NCBI GenBank assembly: GCA_039720395.1
Contig: CM077820.1
Coordinates: forward strand, 17,691,923-17,755,922
Length of the DNA: 64,000 nt
Source of the DNA: Liquidambar formosana
Taxonomy: Eukaryota > Streptophyta > Magnoliopsida > Saxifragales > Altingiaceae
Reading direction: 5' to 3'
How positions within the stretch are numbered: position 1 is the stretch's first letter; each line of letters opens with the position of its first letter. The position numbers and the translations under genes are program-made. This document shows positions 25,045-34,751 of this stretch, piece after piece. Below the pieces are notes generated by a model. That model made no database searches. It had not been told where the DNA came from and worked only from the letters and a program-made list of their open reading frames with translations.

Positions 25045-26866
25045 GTAGGATTACATTCAACATTTTCTGTACTTTACCATTTCTACAACGTGCTACGTCA
25101 GACTTCCTACTCCTAATTTCACACCTATGTTTATTTTGGTAATCCAGCTTAATCATGTATTGAGGGTATGTATGTATTGATGGTAGGGTGGGATCATTAC
25201 CTCTAACTTAGTACTTCGGATGGTGGAAACACCAAATACTAAAAATTGTTATTTGGTAGTACACTGGTACTCAACAGATTTGATGAAGTTGGGGTAGCAT
25301 TTTTTTATTTATTTATATTTTTTATATGGGTTTTGGAAATGTTCTCATGCAATTTAGAGCCTGTCGATCCTTTAGGAATAATTTCCAACATTTCTAGGTT
25401 GTGGATATTGATTACCTTAGACATTACCTTGGTAAAAAAAAAAAAAAATGAAGAAAAAAAAAGAGGGAGGCTATCTAACAAAGTTTTGGCAATACCATTC
25501 TTCATTCTTACTTCACTCAATTGTTTGTTTATGAGGTTCAGTGCATAACTTTTATCTTTTCTATTCTCTTTTTAACTAGTATCTCCTCTGAGTAGGTAAA
25601 ATTGTAGTGGATGTAAAAAATTATGGTGTCCACTTAATGATTTTTTTCTTTTTATTTATCTTGTCTAAATCAATGTTAGTAGTACAAGGTGCCAAAGTTT
25701 TTTCCTAAATCATGGCTAACAATAATTTTTGAATTTTTATTTTTATTTTTTATGTTTTTCATTATAGGTAACTGATTTTGTTCATTTTTGTAGGTGACAA
25801 CCTCGTGGTTCGTGGTGGATGCATGAATCGTACTTTTGAAGTTCAATGGGGCAACTTTTTGAGTTGGAACTAGAATATGATTAATTGTATAAAATTGTAA
25901 CAGAATGCTAATTGATTATATTTTTGAATGTCAAATTTTTATTCAATTAGAATTTGAATTAATTTCATTTATAACACTTAGACTTGAAATTGTTTGTTTT
26001 TGCATTCTTAATTTTGTTGTTGCTTTTCTCTTTTCCATTTTGATTTACAATGTTTGAAATTTACTTGAATGATGAATTCAGTAATTATAATGTGATTGTA
26101 AGAATAACAAAAGGTTCCTCACCCACCAGTAGCAACATAGGTTCTCGAATGAAAATTTATTTATTTTTTTAAAATAAAAGGGAATAGATCATAGTTTTTC
26201 ACTGTGATCTTTTCCAAGAAAAGATCACATTTTTTGCAAAAAAACGTGATCAAAACTGTGGAAAAGGTCACACCTTTGTAAAAAACTGTAATCTTTAGTT
26301 CGAAAAGATCATGGTTCAAAACTGTGATAAAATGTTGATACTTTAGATCACACCTTAATAGACCACGGTTTTTTCTTTAATAGATCACGGTTAAAAACTG
26401 TGATAAAAAGTAATAGATCACAGTTTTTCACTGTGATCTATTTGGATTATTGTAGTAGTGTTCAACTCTCTGTTTATTATAGTCGACTATAAAATGATAT
26501 AATCGACTATAAGTAGGTGAGAATGCTTATGTGGCTGCCATATAGGCTCCACGTAAGCGGACATAAGCCACATAGGCTCCACGTTAGCCACACGTGCCCA
26601 TCACGTGCGTTTTCCATCCAAAAACCTAACGGACGTTGGGTCCTGGACCACATTGCAACAATAGTTCATAAGTTGTCACTAAATTGAGACAAGTCTAAGT
26701 TTATAGACCAAATTGAAACTACCCCCAAAGTTGAAGGTATTAAAAAGTAATTAACCCTAAACCAAAATGGCCGCTTAGGGCCTCACTTTTTCGGTGAAAA
26801 AAAGAAGCCTCCAATAAACAATATACCTTATAGTAGGTCCAAGAGAAAAATAGGTAATATTTGTGA

Positions 26867-27267
26867 GGGAGCCGATATTACAACCCCAAAACTTTATTTG
26901 TACACCCCACCAATTTTGAGTTTTTTATGGTTTAAGAAAAGCATAAAAGGTTTTTATAAAAATTGGTCTTGTAGTCCATTAGGAAATATTGTTTTGAACA
27001 ACTTTACAGAATAAAGTTTTTCTAAAATAAGTCGTTAAAGTGGATTTTTTGACCATTTACCATATCTGTTTCATTTTTTGCCAAAAAGTCAACTTAAACC
27101 ATAGATTTTGGAAAAAATCTTTTTTCTACAAAGTTGTTTAAAATGATGTTTTCTAAGGGATTTTGCGAACACTTTTCATAAAAACCTATTATATATTTCT
27201 AAAACTTTAAAAAATCAAAATTAGTGGGGTGTACAAACAAAGTTTTGGGGTTACAATAACTGGACCC
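26867..27267. mobile_element. Inverted-repeat MITE, family M, copy 2
   Basis: Ends GGGAGCCGATATTACAACCCC and the complement of GGGTCCAGTTATTGTAACCCC, continuing into matching arms (AAAACTTTATTTGTACACCCCAC). Arms and centre resemble the MITE at 20039-20511. I could not find a convincing target duplication. Confidence 0.65.
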
Positions 27268-27790
27268 TATATAAGCAAATATTTGTAATTATATAGGCAA
27301 GCAAAATTTATATAAGCAAATATTAATAAATAACCTCTAAGGTCTAAATCTGTAAGATAGACCACAAGAGTCATGCTGAAGGAAAAGCATAATTTCCTTG
27401 GGGGCAGACCACTATCACTAAAAATTGTTGAATTTTAATCTCATATTAGTACATTTGTCAGCCACAACATTACCTTCATGAAAAATATGGCTAAATTGAA
27501 AATTCATCTGACTCAAATAATATTGGCAATTACGCTATCGAGTCTTTAATTTCCAAGGAAGCTTATAATCTTGATTGTGAAGGGCATAGGGATTTTAATT
27601 GGGAGTTGCACCAAACACATTAAACCTCCTTTTTAGGTGGGGAGTTTTTATTGGTGTTTTTTACTTTTTCAGAAGAAAACACTGCCTTTATATTTTTCAC
27701 TAATGTATAAGAAAAGAAAAAAAAAAGGGTTGGAAAATGATTTTGTCATTCCAAAAGGAGCCTTTCGCCCTCCAACCAAACCACACCCCC

Positions 27791-27828
<38 letters not shown>

Positions 27829-28320
27829 CCAATTCTCTTGCTGTTGAGTAGTGCGTGAGAGATTTATACTCTACTACTCCGTATTTATATAAAACCAAAG
27901 TTAGTGACTTCATGATCTCTTCATTTCTTCATCTTATTTATTTACTTATTTATTTTGGATAAGTCATTTCTTCACTTTTACTTTAAAATGAGGGGGAATT
28001 AAAAATAAATAATAATATTGCACCCATTCTGAGTTCAATTCTTATTAAATCCTTTGAAACCACTCATGTAGAATTTCATGATTTTCGTAGTCTTTGAATT
28101 TATCTAGTCGATATAGGCTATTGGACCTTATATGGACATGTGGTTTGTCCTAAAACATTTTCCAATTTTTAAAAATGAAAGAGAAAAGAAAAGAAAATAC
28201 CACTTCGAATGTGGGCGAGAATAGCAAGAGGGGAGAGGAGAAAGTTCGAATGGGGCGACAATAGCAAGAAATTGGGAATGAAAAAGGGCCAAAATTCGAA
28301 TAAAAAACCACGCAGGCACA
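27268..28320. other. Intergenic and upstream region of F-box gene A
   Basis: Mostly featureless. It holds a run of 26 C at 27786-27811. From about 28028 the sequence resembles the region upstream of the A' pseudogene (from about 49226), marking the left edge of the duplicated block. Confidence 0.5.
27786..27811. repeat. Homopolymer of 26 C followed by A tract
   Basis: An unbroken run of 26 cytosines followed by about ten adenines. The proline-rich frame across it is not a gene. Confidence 0.9.
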
Positions 28321-28326
28321 TATATA
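28321..28326 (+). promoter_or_regulatory. TATA box of F-box gene A
   Basis: TATATA about 70 bp before ATG 28395. The same motif survives in the A' pseudogene near 49515. The open frame starts upstream of this box, which argues for the ATG at 28395. Confidence 0.6.
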
Positions 28327-28394
28327 CCTGTACTCTTCCTATTCTCATCCCCATAGAAACCGCTAAGAGAGCTCCACTGCTATACAGACAGGCA

Positions 28395-29597
28395 ATGTTC
28401 TCCGCCAAAAGAACCTTAACAGTAGGCACTTCCGGCGCGCCAACGCCTCAGCAGACATCATCTGCCGAGGCAATCGCTAGCAACGACGATCTCTTGACCG
28501 AGATCCTTGTTCGCTTACCCATTAAATCTCTCCTCAAATTCAAATCCGTATCCAAACGCTGTCTCTCCCTCATCTCCAATCCCCATTTCTCTCGCCGCCG
28601 AAACCCTTATCCTAGACCCGTCTCTGGCATCTTCTTGCCCAAATCTTCTCAACACGACTATCTAGATTACGAATTCATTCCTCTCCATGGCGAGCCTTCG
28701 ACCTCTGTCCCTTTTCGATCTCTCACTTTCGTTGACGATCCTGCACGGATCACCATTTTACACTCTTGCAATGGCCTACTGCTTTGTACCTATATAGGCG
28801 AAGGATATACTCGAAAGTATTGCATTCTCAACCCCACTACCAAGAAATTCACTGTACTTCCCAAACTGGACGGTCAATTTTTCGGTCCAGATTCCAATCC
28901 TGTTGTTGGGTTTGGCTTAGCTTTTGATCCTTCCAAATCACGTCATTACGAAGTTGTGTGTGTTAGGAGGTTTGAATTTATACCATACCGTCATCGCATT
29001 GAGATCTACTCATCTGAAACTGGCCTGTGGAGGCCATCTTCTTGTGATCCTTTCACGACACCATATGATATGAAATTTGATGGTGGGGTTTTCTGGAATG
29101 GTGTTATACACTGGATTAGCTCCTCCGGGAAAGCTATCAGATTCGACGTCGATGAAGAACGACTCCAAGAAATGCCAATGCCTGAAATTCATCCTGATAA
29201 GTGGCACTGGAGTAGGATTAAGTATTTCGGGGTGAGTGGTGACCATTTGCATCTTGTTTTGATCAAAGGCCCTGATGGTACACAACTAGATGTGTATGAG
29301 ATGGAGAGAGACTACTCAAGGTGGTTTGTGAAGTATCTAGTCGATTTTAATGAGGTTTCAACTGCAGTTCCGATATATTGGAAAAACTATCACTCTTATA
29401 CTATACTTTGTCTTGTTTGGGAAGAAAATGACCACGACTCATTCTTGCTGCTGCACTTACGTGGTAAGGCCATGTGTTACAGCTTCAAGGACAAGACTTT
29501 GAAGAAGCTTTGTGATCTTGCTGTATCTTACTCTCGTACAGTAATATTGGGATGGCAGGGTGCTCATCAATATGTTGAGACTCTCGCCTGTGTTTGA
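28395..29597 (+). CDS. F-box protein with F-box-associated domain (gene A)
   Basis: Single exon, 400 residues. The N-terminus is a short S/T/P-rich lead (MFSAKRTLTVGTSGAPTPQQ). Residues about 29-70 are the F-box (NDDLLTEILVRLPIKSLLKF, then SLISNPHFSRRR). The rest is the FBA domain with SCNGLLLC, YCILNPTTKKFTVLP, AFDPSKSRHYEVVCV, IEIYSSETGLWRPS and VFWNGVIHWI. By family it is a substrate receptor of an SCF ubiquitin ligase acting through SKP1; the target is unknown. A defective near-copy (A') lies 21 kb downstream. The intergenic space after this gene is occupied by an 11.7-kb Tat retrotransposon that separates it from gene B. The frame is intact. Confidence 0.9.
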   Translation: MFSAKRTLTVGTSGAPTPQQTSSAEAIASNDDLLTEILVRLPIKSLLKFKSVSKRCLSLISNPHFSRRRNPYPRPVSGIFLPKSSQHDYLDYEFIPLHGEPSTSVPFRSLTFVDDPARITILHSCNGLLLCTYIGEGYTRKYCILNPTTKKFTVLPKLDGQFFGPDSNPVVGFGLAFDPSKSRHYEVVCVRRFEFIPYRHRIEIYSSETGLWRPSSCDPFTTPYDMKFDGGVFWNGVIHWISSSGKAIRFDVDEERLQEMPMPEIHPDKWHWSRIKYFGVSGDHLHLVLIKGPDGTQLDVYEMERDYSRWFVKYLVDFNEVSTAVPIYWKNYHSYTILCLVWEENDHDSFLLLHLRGKAMCYSFKDKTLKKLCDLAVSYSRTVILGWQGAHQYVETLACV

Positions 29598-29854
29598 GAT
29601 ACGTATTGATATATTTTCTTATTGTTCTGCGTCATGTTTTTTGCCATTCTCACCTACGTTGTATCTTCATGTGATCAAATTTGGATCATGTTTGTTGTAT
29701 TGATACCTACATTGATTCACTTAGGCCTATTTGGGTGTCTAATTCGAAATTAGACAATTCAAGTAATTTTACATATTATTGAAAGTATAATTTATCACCC
29801 AGCCTTGAATTAAAATATTTGAAGAAGTTGGAGTGATCAGTACTATAGTTAGTG

Positions 29855-30556
29855 TGTGGAAATATCTCTGAACCGAGGTTTCATCTCGGGGTGGAAAATT
29901 CGGACCTGAAACACTGACACGTGACGAAGACTAATCAATCGGGCCACCACAACGTACGTGATTCACCTCCCACAATTCAACTCGGGCCAAGGAGTTAAAT
30001 CACGTCACTTGACACGTGGTTAATACCACAAGGTAGGACCTGCTGCAAAGCACGTGATCTCTCATCTCGGGACCTGACTTTCACCTCGGGACAACTGTCC
30101 TATGACTCACACTACAATCCAAATCCTACTACAATCCAAAATTGTTACAGCAGCTGTAATTCCTGACACAGCGGTTACTAGAAACCCTGATTCCATGACC
30201 AACCCTGATCAGCAAACCATGGTCAGACGGTTATGGGTACACCATGGTCAGATTTGACCTAACCAAGGCAGTTACCTGACCTCACATGGTCAGTCCGTAC
30301 AGGTGGGTATAAAAAGAATACGATATAGCCTAATTTGGTAAGCTACAGTACGTACCCTAATTCTCTGAGATTCATCTTCTTCCTTGCCTTATTCTCCCCA
30401 TTACAGTTTTCTGACTTAAGCTTTGGAGAGGGCACGGCCAAAACCCACCTTGGCCTACCCTCTGACCCATTTTCTAAGCTTGTGATTGCAGGTCCAGGCG
30501 AGGGAGCAAGCTCCATCATCAACACGTAGTTCGGGGAGCAGATTTTACCCCGTACA
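29855..30556 (+). repeat. 5' LTR of the Tat element
   Basis: 702 bp, TGTGGAAATA...CCGTACA. The start could also be two bases earlier (TGTGTGG is shared by both LTRs). It contains ACGT-core boxes at 29917-29922, 30012-30019 (ACACGTGG) and 30050-30058, three CATGGTCAG repeats between 30215 and 30295, and a TATA box. Confidence 0.9.
30308..30316 (+). promoter_or_regulatory. TATA box in the 5' LTR
   Basis: TATAAAAAG, repeated at 41312-41320 in the 3' LTR. The U3/R border would lie about 30 bp downstream. The 3' LTR copy could start readthrough transcripts toward F-box pseudogene B, 1.6 kb away. Confidence 0.7.
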
Positions 30557-30559
30557 ATT

Positions 30560-30575
30560 TGGCGCCGTTTGTGGG
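30560..30575 (+). promoter_or_regulatory. Primer binding site of the Tat element
   Basis: TGGCGCCGTTTGTGGG, three bases after the LTR. The first ten bases match the tRNA-Asp complement; the rest is the usual Tat variant as I recall it. Confidence 0.75.
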
Positions 30576-30590
30576 AACCATCGCGATAAG

Positions 30591-33176
30591 ATGGCTACAC
30601 CACCTCCGCCCACCTATGGGCGAACCAGATCTGGAGCGAACTTTACTCGCATAGACCAAGCCATTACAGGCGATGCTGGGAAACGGGCAGAAACCTAGCC
30701 TTCGCAGACAAACCCACCATTACCTGCGGTGGGAACTAGTCAGTTTCCTCCGATTCAGCAACATCAAATCTCCCCTGAAATGTCCGCTGTTCTACATTCT
30801 CTTGATGACCAGCCTGTTCTCAAAGCTGCGTTTGACAGGGCGGTGACCAACAACCCCAACCCAGCGGCGGTGGTGGAACTCATTGCAACAATGCAATCGG
30901 AGATTCAATCGGCGCAGCTCACAAAGCTAACTACAGAGCAAAATTACCACCGCTACCTCCAGCGAACTTTTGCCCCCCGGGGAGTCAATGTTATCGCTGA
31001 GGAGGCTAGTCAAACCAGTCCACTCCGTCGCACTAGGCACCAGGAGAGCTCACCCAAGCCTGGGGCCTCTCACCATCACCACCGTAGTAGACGCGACGAA
31101 GAGCCACGATTAACTGGCCCAGAACCGAGGCATTCAGGAAGGGGAGATGAACAACATCATGCGTTGATTCAGAGATCCCCTGAGCGCAGTTCAAGGCGTT
31201 CAGATCATGCACGAAGGTGGAATGAGGACCACCCAAGGCCTCGTTCTCACATGCGTTCTGGGGACGAAGCTCGCAGAGATGAGAGACGCTATCACAGGTC
31301 TCGATTTCTTGAAAGAAGAGGAGAGAGAAGTACGGGGACGACGAGTAGAAAGCACTCTCGGTCACCCAGGCGTGAAAGAAACGAGGAAGAAGCCTCCAAG
31401 AGACATCGGGGTAACCAGAGTAGAGGGGGAGAAAGACCAGAGAGCGTTGCTGTGGCTCGGAGTCCATTTACACGGTGGATTCAACGGGTCCCAATCCCAC
31501 GAGGGTATTCCAAGATAACTTTTACTCTTTACTCTCTTTCAATAGACCCCGATCATCATTTGAATTATTACTTGCAACGTATGTCATTATATGCTGGGAA
31601 TGAGGGTTTTCTCTGCAAAATATTTCCTATGAGTTTGGGGGAAGTGGCTCTTAAGTGGTGGGCCAAGATTCCAGATGAATCTATTGACAGCTGGCACGAA
31701 CTGAGCAAGCTGTTCAAGAAAAGGTTCATCACTAGCTGCAAATTCCCGAGGACCATGCAGAACCTGTACAAGTTGAAACAGAAAGATGGGGAAGGACTTC
31801 GGGAATATTCTCAAAGGTTCTGGGAGGTTTATAACGAGATCGACGACCCGATTGAAAAGAACGCCATGGATCTCTTTTGCCTTGGGCTGAAGAAGCCATC
31901 ACCTCTGTTTAAGGAGCTCACTGTTAATCCCCCCAGAAACCTAGCCAAGCTACTCTCCACTGTAGCTAATTATTCGAAGTTGGATGATTTCTATACCCCT
32001 CAGTCTGCCAAAGCCAGTGAAAAAGATGACAAAAAGAAGGACTCTAGGCCACAAAGAGACAATCCCCGGGGAGAAAAATCAAGGCCGCCTACTAATCCGA
32101 ATCAGGCCATTTTCACTGTATTCACTCTCCCCATCTACAAGTTGATGAAGGCACTGGAGAACAAGGACTTCTTCCAGAAACCTCGACCTATGTTCGCGGA
32201 GCCCGAGAAGAGAAATAAAAAGCTGTTTTGCAGCTACCACAAGGATCACGGCTATAGGACAGAGGACTGCAAGGTTCTGAAATACAACCTCGAGGCTTGG
32301 GCCAAGGAAGGAAAGCTTGATGAATTTATAGCCCGAAAAGACAAAGGGCAGCCATCCGAACAGAAAAAACCCGAGAATAGGGCTCCTCAATCCACTCAAC
32401 CAAAGATCCTTGGGAGGATTGATATGATCACCGGAGGATATGAGGAGACCGCTCTGTCAACCAGCCAGCTCAGGGCGCAATATAGGATGGCTTGTCAAAA
32501 CGCCGAAATCAGTAATATTGGAGATGAGCCAATACTGCTACCTCAGAGTGAGGGAGAGAACGGAGAGAAACTGCTTTTCTTCGGGGATGCTGAGACTGAT
32601 GGGATGGTGCGCTGCCCGCACAACGATGCTCTAGTTGTTCGCATGCTCATAGGGAACTATGATGTGGGCAAAGTCTATGTAGATAACGGGGCATCTGTGA
32701 ATGTCATGTTCCAAAAACTGTTCAGCCAACTCGGGCTTAAGGACTCCGACCTAAAGCCCTGTCACGTCAGCATGAAAGCTTTTAATGGCAACATGACTTT
32801 TCCATTGGGACAGATAACGCTCCCAGTTCGAGCAGGGCCAGTGCAATCCATGGAAACATTTGTGGTAATCCAGGAGAGGTCAGCTTACAATGTCATACTC
32901 GGGCGACCCTGGATTCATGCCATAAAAGCTGTCCCATCCTCCTACCACCAATCCATCAGATTCCCGAGCCCAGAAGGAATCATGGAGATAAAAGGAAATC
33001 AGGCAGCAGCCAGGGAATGTTTTCTGGCAGAGTACGCAGGCCACTCAGCACCCTCAGAAGACAAACTGAAGTCAAGGGTCCCCCGCCTTCCCAGTTCAGG
33101 AACTGGCAAAACTAAAGCCCCGAGGCAAGAGCCGGAGCAAAAGAAAAAGACTAAGATTGATGAGGTTCCCTTGTAG
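30591..33176 (+). pseudogene. Tat gag-protease with internal stop
   Basis: Likely start ATG 30591 (MATPPPPTYGRTRSGANFTR). An in-frame TAG at 30696-30698 stops it after 35 codons; the frame then stays open to TAG 33174-33176. Counted from 30729, an Arg/His/Ser-rich stretch (residues 90-240) precedes the retrotransposon Gag domain (about 245-410, with LKWWAKIPDESIDSWHELSK). A zinc-knuckle-like CSYHKDHGYRTEDC lies at about 499 and an aspartic protease at about 645-730 (VDNGASVNVM, ILGRPWIH). Gag packages the RNA and the protease matures the polyprotein. The early stop probably reflects decay. Confidence 0.8.
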
Positions 33177-34694
33177 CAACGAAAGGGAGAACGGCCCGGA
33201 ATAGAAGAAACGGCTCTAGAACCCGCAGACAGGACAGGGGAGGAGCTAGAAAAGAGGATAATTGATCCTGATGATCTAGAGAGGTTTTTCTGGATAGGAA
33301 AGTCATTGAGCGAAGCCGATGCAGCAGAGCTGTTTGAATTTTTGAAAAATAACATTGATGTATTTGCTTGGTCACCCCATGAGATGCCAGGAATTGATCC
33401 TAGAATTATCACTCATGAGTTGCAGGTTAATCCGAATTACAAGCCAGTGGTTCAGAAGCAACGAAGATTGTCAGACGATCGAGCCGAAACAGTTTCTGCC
33501 GAGGTTGATAAGCTTTTGAAAGCAGGGTTCATCAGAGAGGTAAAATACCCAAGTTGGCTGGCCAATCCCATATGTGTGAGAAAGAAGACAGGGGACTGGC
33601 GTGTCTGCATCGATTTCACGGACCTCAATAAAGCGTGCCCTAAGGACAGTTTCCCCTTGCCTAAGATTGACCAACTCATAGACTCTATCTTAGGGTATGA
33701 GAGACTGAGTATATTCGATGCCTACTCGGGTTACCATCAAATTCCTATGGCAGAACATGATCAAGATAAGACGGGGTTCATTACTCCTAGAGGAACGTAC
33801 TGCTACAAGGTAATGCCATTTGGGTTAAAGAATGCAGGGGCCACCTATCAACGTCTTGTTAGCAGGATGTTTGAAGGACTGATTGGCAAAAACCTTGAGG
33901 CGTACGTTGATGACACTATTGTTCAGAGCAATTCAGAGAAAAACCACCTGGCAGACCTAACTGAGGCTTTCGCTCAACTCAGGGAGTACGGGATGAAGTT
34001 AAATGCGAAGAAAAGCTCATTTGGAATAGTCTCAAGAAGGGGGATCGAGGCAAATCCAAGTAAAATTGAGGCGATAAGAACCCTACGTACACCAACAACG
34101 GTCAGGGACGTTCAACAGTTGAACGGGATGGTGGCAGCACTCAGTAAATTTATCTCGAGGTCATCAGACAAATGCCACCCATTCTTTCAGATACTGAAGA
34201 AGAGCACTAACTCGGGATGGAACACGGAGTGCCAGGAAGCTTATCAGAAGTTAGTCGCTCATTTAGAAACACTCCCCACCCTGACCCACCCTTACCACGG
34301 GGAAACTCTTTACCTATATCTTGCTGTTTCAGCTCATGCCCTCAGTGGCGTTCTTCTAGCCCAACGCGACCTTACTCAAGCGCCAATTTATTATATTAGC
34401 AAGACACTATTAGATGCTGAAACCCGCTATCTGCCCCTTGAAAAACTGATCCTAGCCCTCGTCACAGCCTCCAGAAAACTCCAACACTACTTTCAGTCTC
34501 ATCCTATCATCGTCCTCACAAACTATCCACTGAAAGATGTGCTCCGCAGAGCTGACTTGTCAGGATGGGTCTCGAAGTGGGGGGTGGAACTCAACGCTTA
34601 CGACATTCACTTCCAGCCCCGACCTACAATTAAGGGGCAAATATTGGCTGATTTTCTTGCCGAATTCGCGGATCCTACTTCCAGTTCGGAATAA
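33177..34694 (+). CDS. Tat pol, reverse transcriptase and first RNase H
   Basis: Same frame as gag-protease, separated only by the TAG at 33174-33176 and open for 505 codons. The pre-RT motif (FAWSPHEMPGIDP), RT motifs (VCIDFTDLNKACPKDSFPLP, FDAYSGYHQI, MPFGLKNAGATYQRL) and the catalytic YVDD (near 33903) are all intact. The connection/RNase H part (YYISKTLLDAETRYLPLEKL, then HPIIVLTNYPL) follows to the TAA at 34692-34694. It copies the element RNA into DNA. Whether it is made depends on passing the TAG before it, by readthrough or not at all. Confidence 0.8.
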   Translation, partial: QRKGERPGIEETALEPADRTGEELEKRIIDPDDLERFFWIGKSLSEADAAELFEFLKNNIDVFAWSPHEMPGIDPRIITHELQVNPNYKPVVQKQRRLSDDRAETVSAEVDKLLKAGFIREVKYPSWLANPICVRKKTGDWRVCIDFTDLNKACPKDSFPLPKIDQLIDSILGYERLSIFDAYSGYHQIPMAEHDQDKTGFITPRGTYCYKVMPFGLKNAGATYQRLVSRMFEGLIGKNLEAYVDDTIVQSNSEKNHLADLTEAFAQLREYGMKLNAKKSSFGIVSRRGIEANPSKIEAIRTLRTPTTVRDVQQLNGMVAALSKFISRSSDKCHPFFQILKKSTNSGWNTECQEAYQKLVAHLETLPTLTHPYHGETLYLYLAVSAHALSGVLLAQRDLTQAPIYYISKTLLDAETRYLPLEKLILALVTASRKLQHYFQSHPIIVLTNYPLKDVLRRADLSGWVSKWGVELNAYDIHFQPRPTIKGQILADFLAEFADPTSSSE

Positions 34695-34751
34695 ACAGCA
34701 TTAAAATCCTCTTTGCCCGAACTGGGGGGGAAAGACAATATAAACACATAG

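Larger units (their letters stand above)
22970..26460. mobile_element. CACTA (En/Spm) element, nonautonomous, 3-bp target duplication
   Basis: Starts CACTACTATAATAATAG and ends with the complement of CACTACTACAATAATCC. Target duplication TTC at 22967-22969 and 26461-26463. The first and last 200-300 bp are full of subterminal repeats with the core GATCACAG/CTGTGATC in both orientations, typical of CACTA elements. The 3.5-kb element has no TNP1/TNP2-type transposase frame. Its interior holds a piece of a host NSA2 gene at 24783-25044 and a 90-bp tandem repeat, so it must have been mobilised by a partner. It sits in the right arm of the MULE. Confidence 0.9.
20625..26757. mobile_element. Foldback MULE with 1.1-kb inverted arms, 10-bp target duplication
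   Basis: Begins GGGTTAATTACTTTTTAATA and ends with its reverse complement. Both sides carry the perfect 10-bp repeat TAAACCAAAA (20615-20624 and 26758-26767), fitting Mutator-like elements. The left arm (20625 to about 21765) is repeated in inverse order by the right arm (about 22113-22969 plus 26464-26757), leaving a loop of about 350 bp. The right arm is interrupted by a CACTA element at 22970-26460; without that, the MULE is about 2.6 kb. No transposase frame is present, so it is nonautonomous. The arms contain many copies of the palindrome TATAGTCGACTATA. Confidence 0.85.
20594..26866. mobile_element. hAT terminus remnant, split by a MULE
   Basis: Once the MULE at 20625-26757 and one copy of its target duplication are removed, 20594-20624 joins 26768 onward to read a hAT-like end: CAGGGGCGGCCCTGGG, then ATGGCCGCTTAGGGCCTC. 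This parallels the left end of the hAT element at 12371 (CAGGCCGGG, then GGCGGCCGCCTGGGGCCCC). Only one end is recognisable, with no transposase and no target duplication, so the right limit given here is nominal. Confidence 0.5.
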
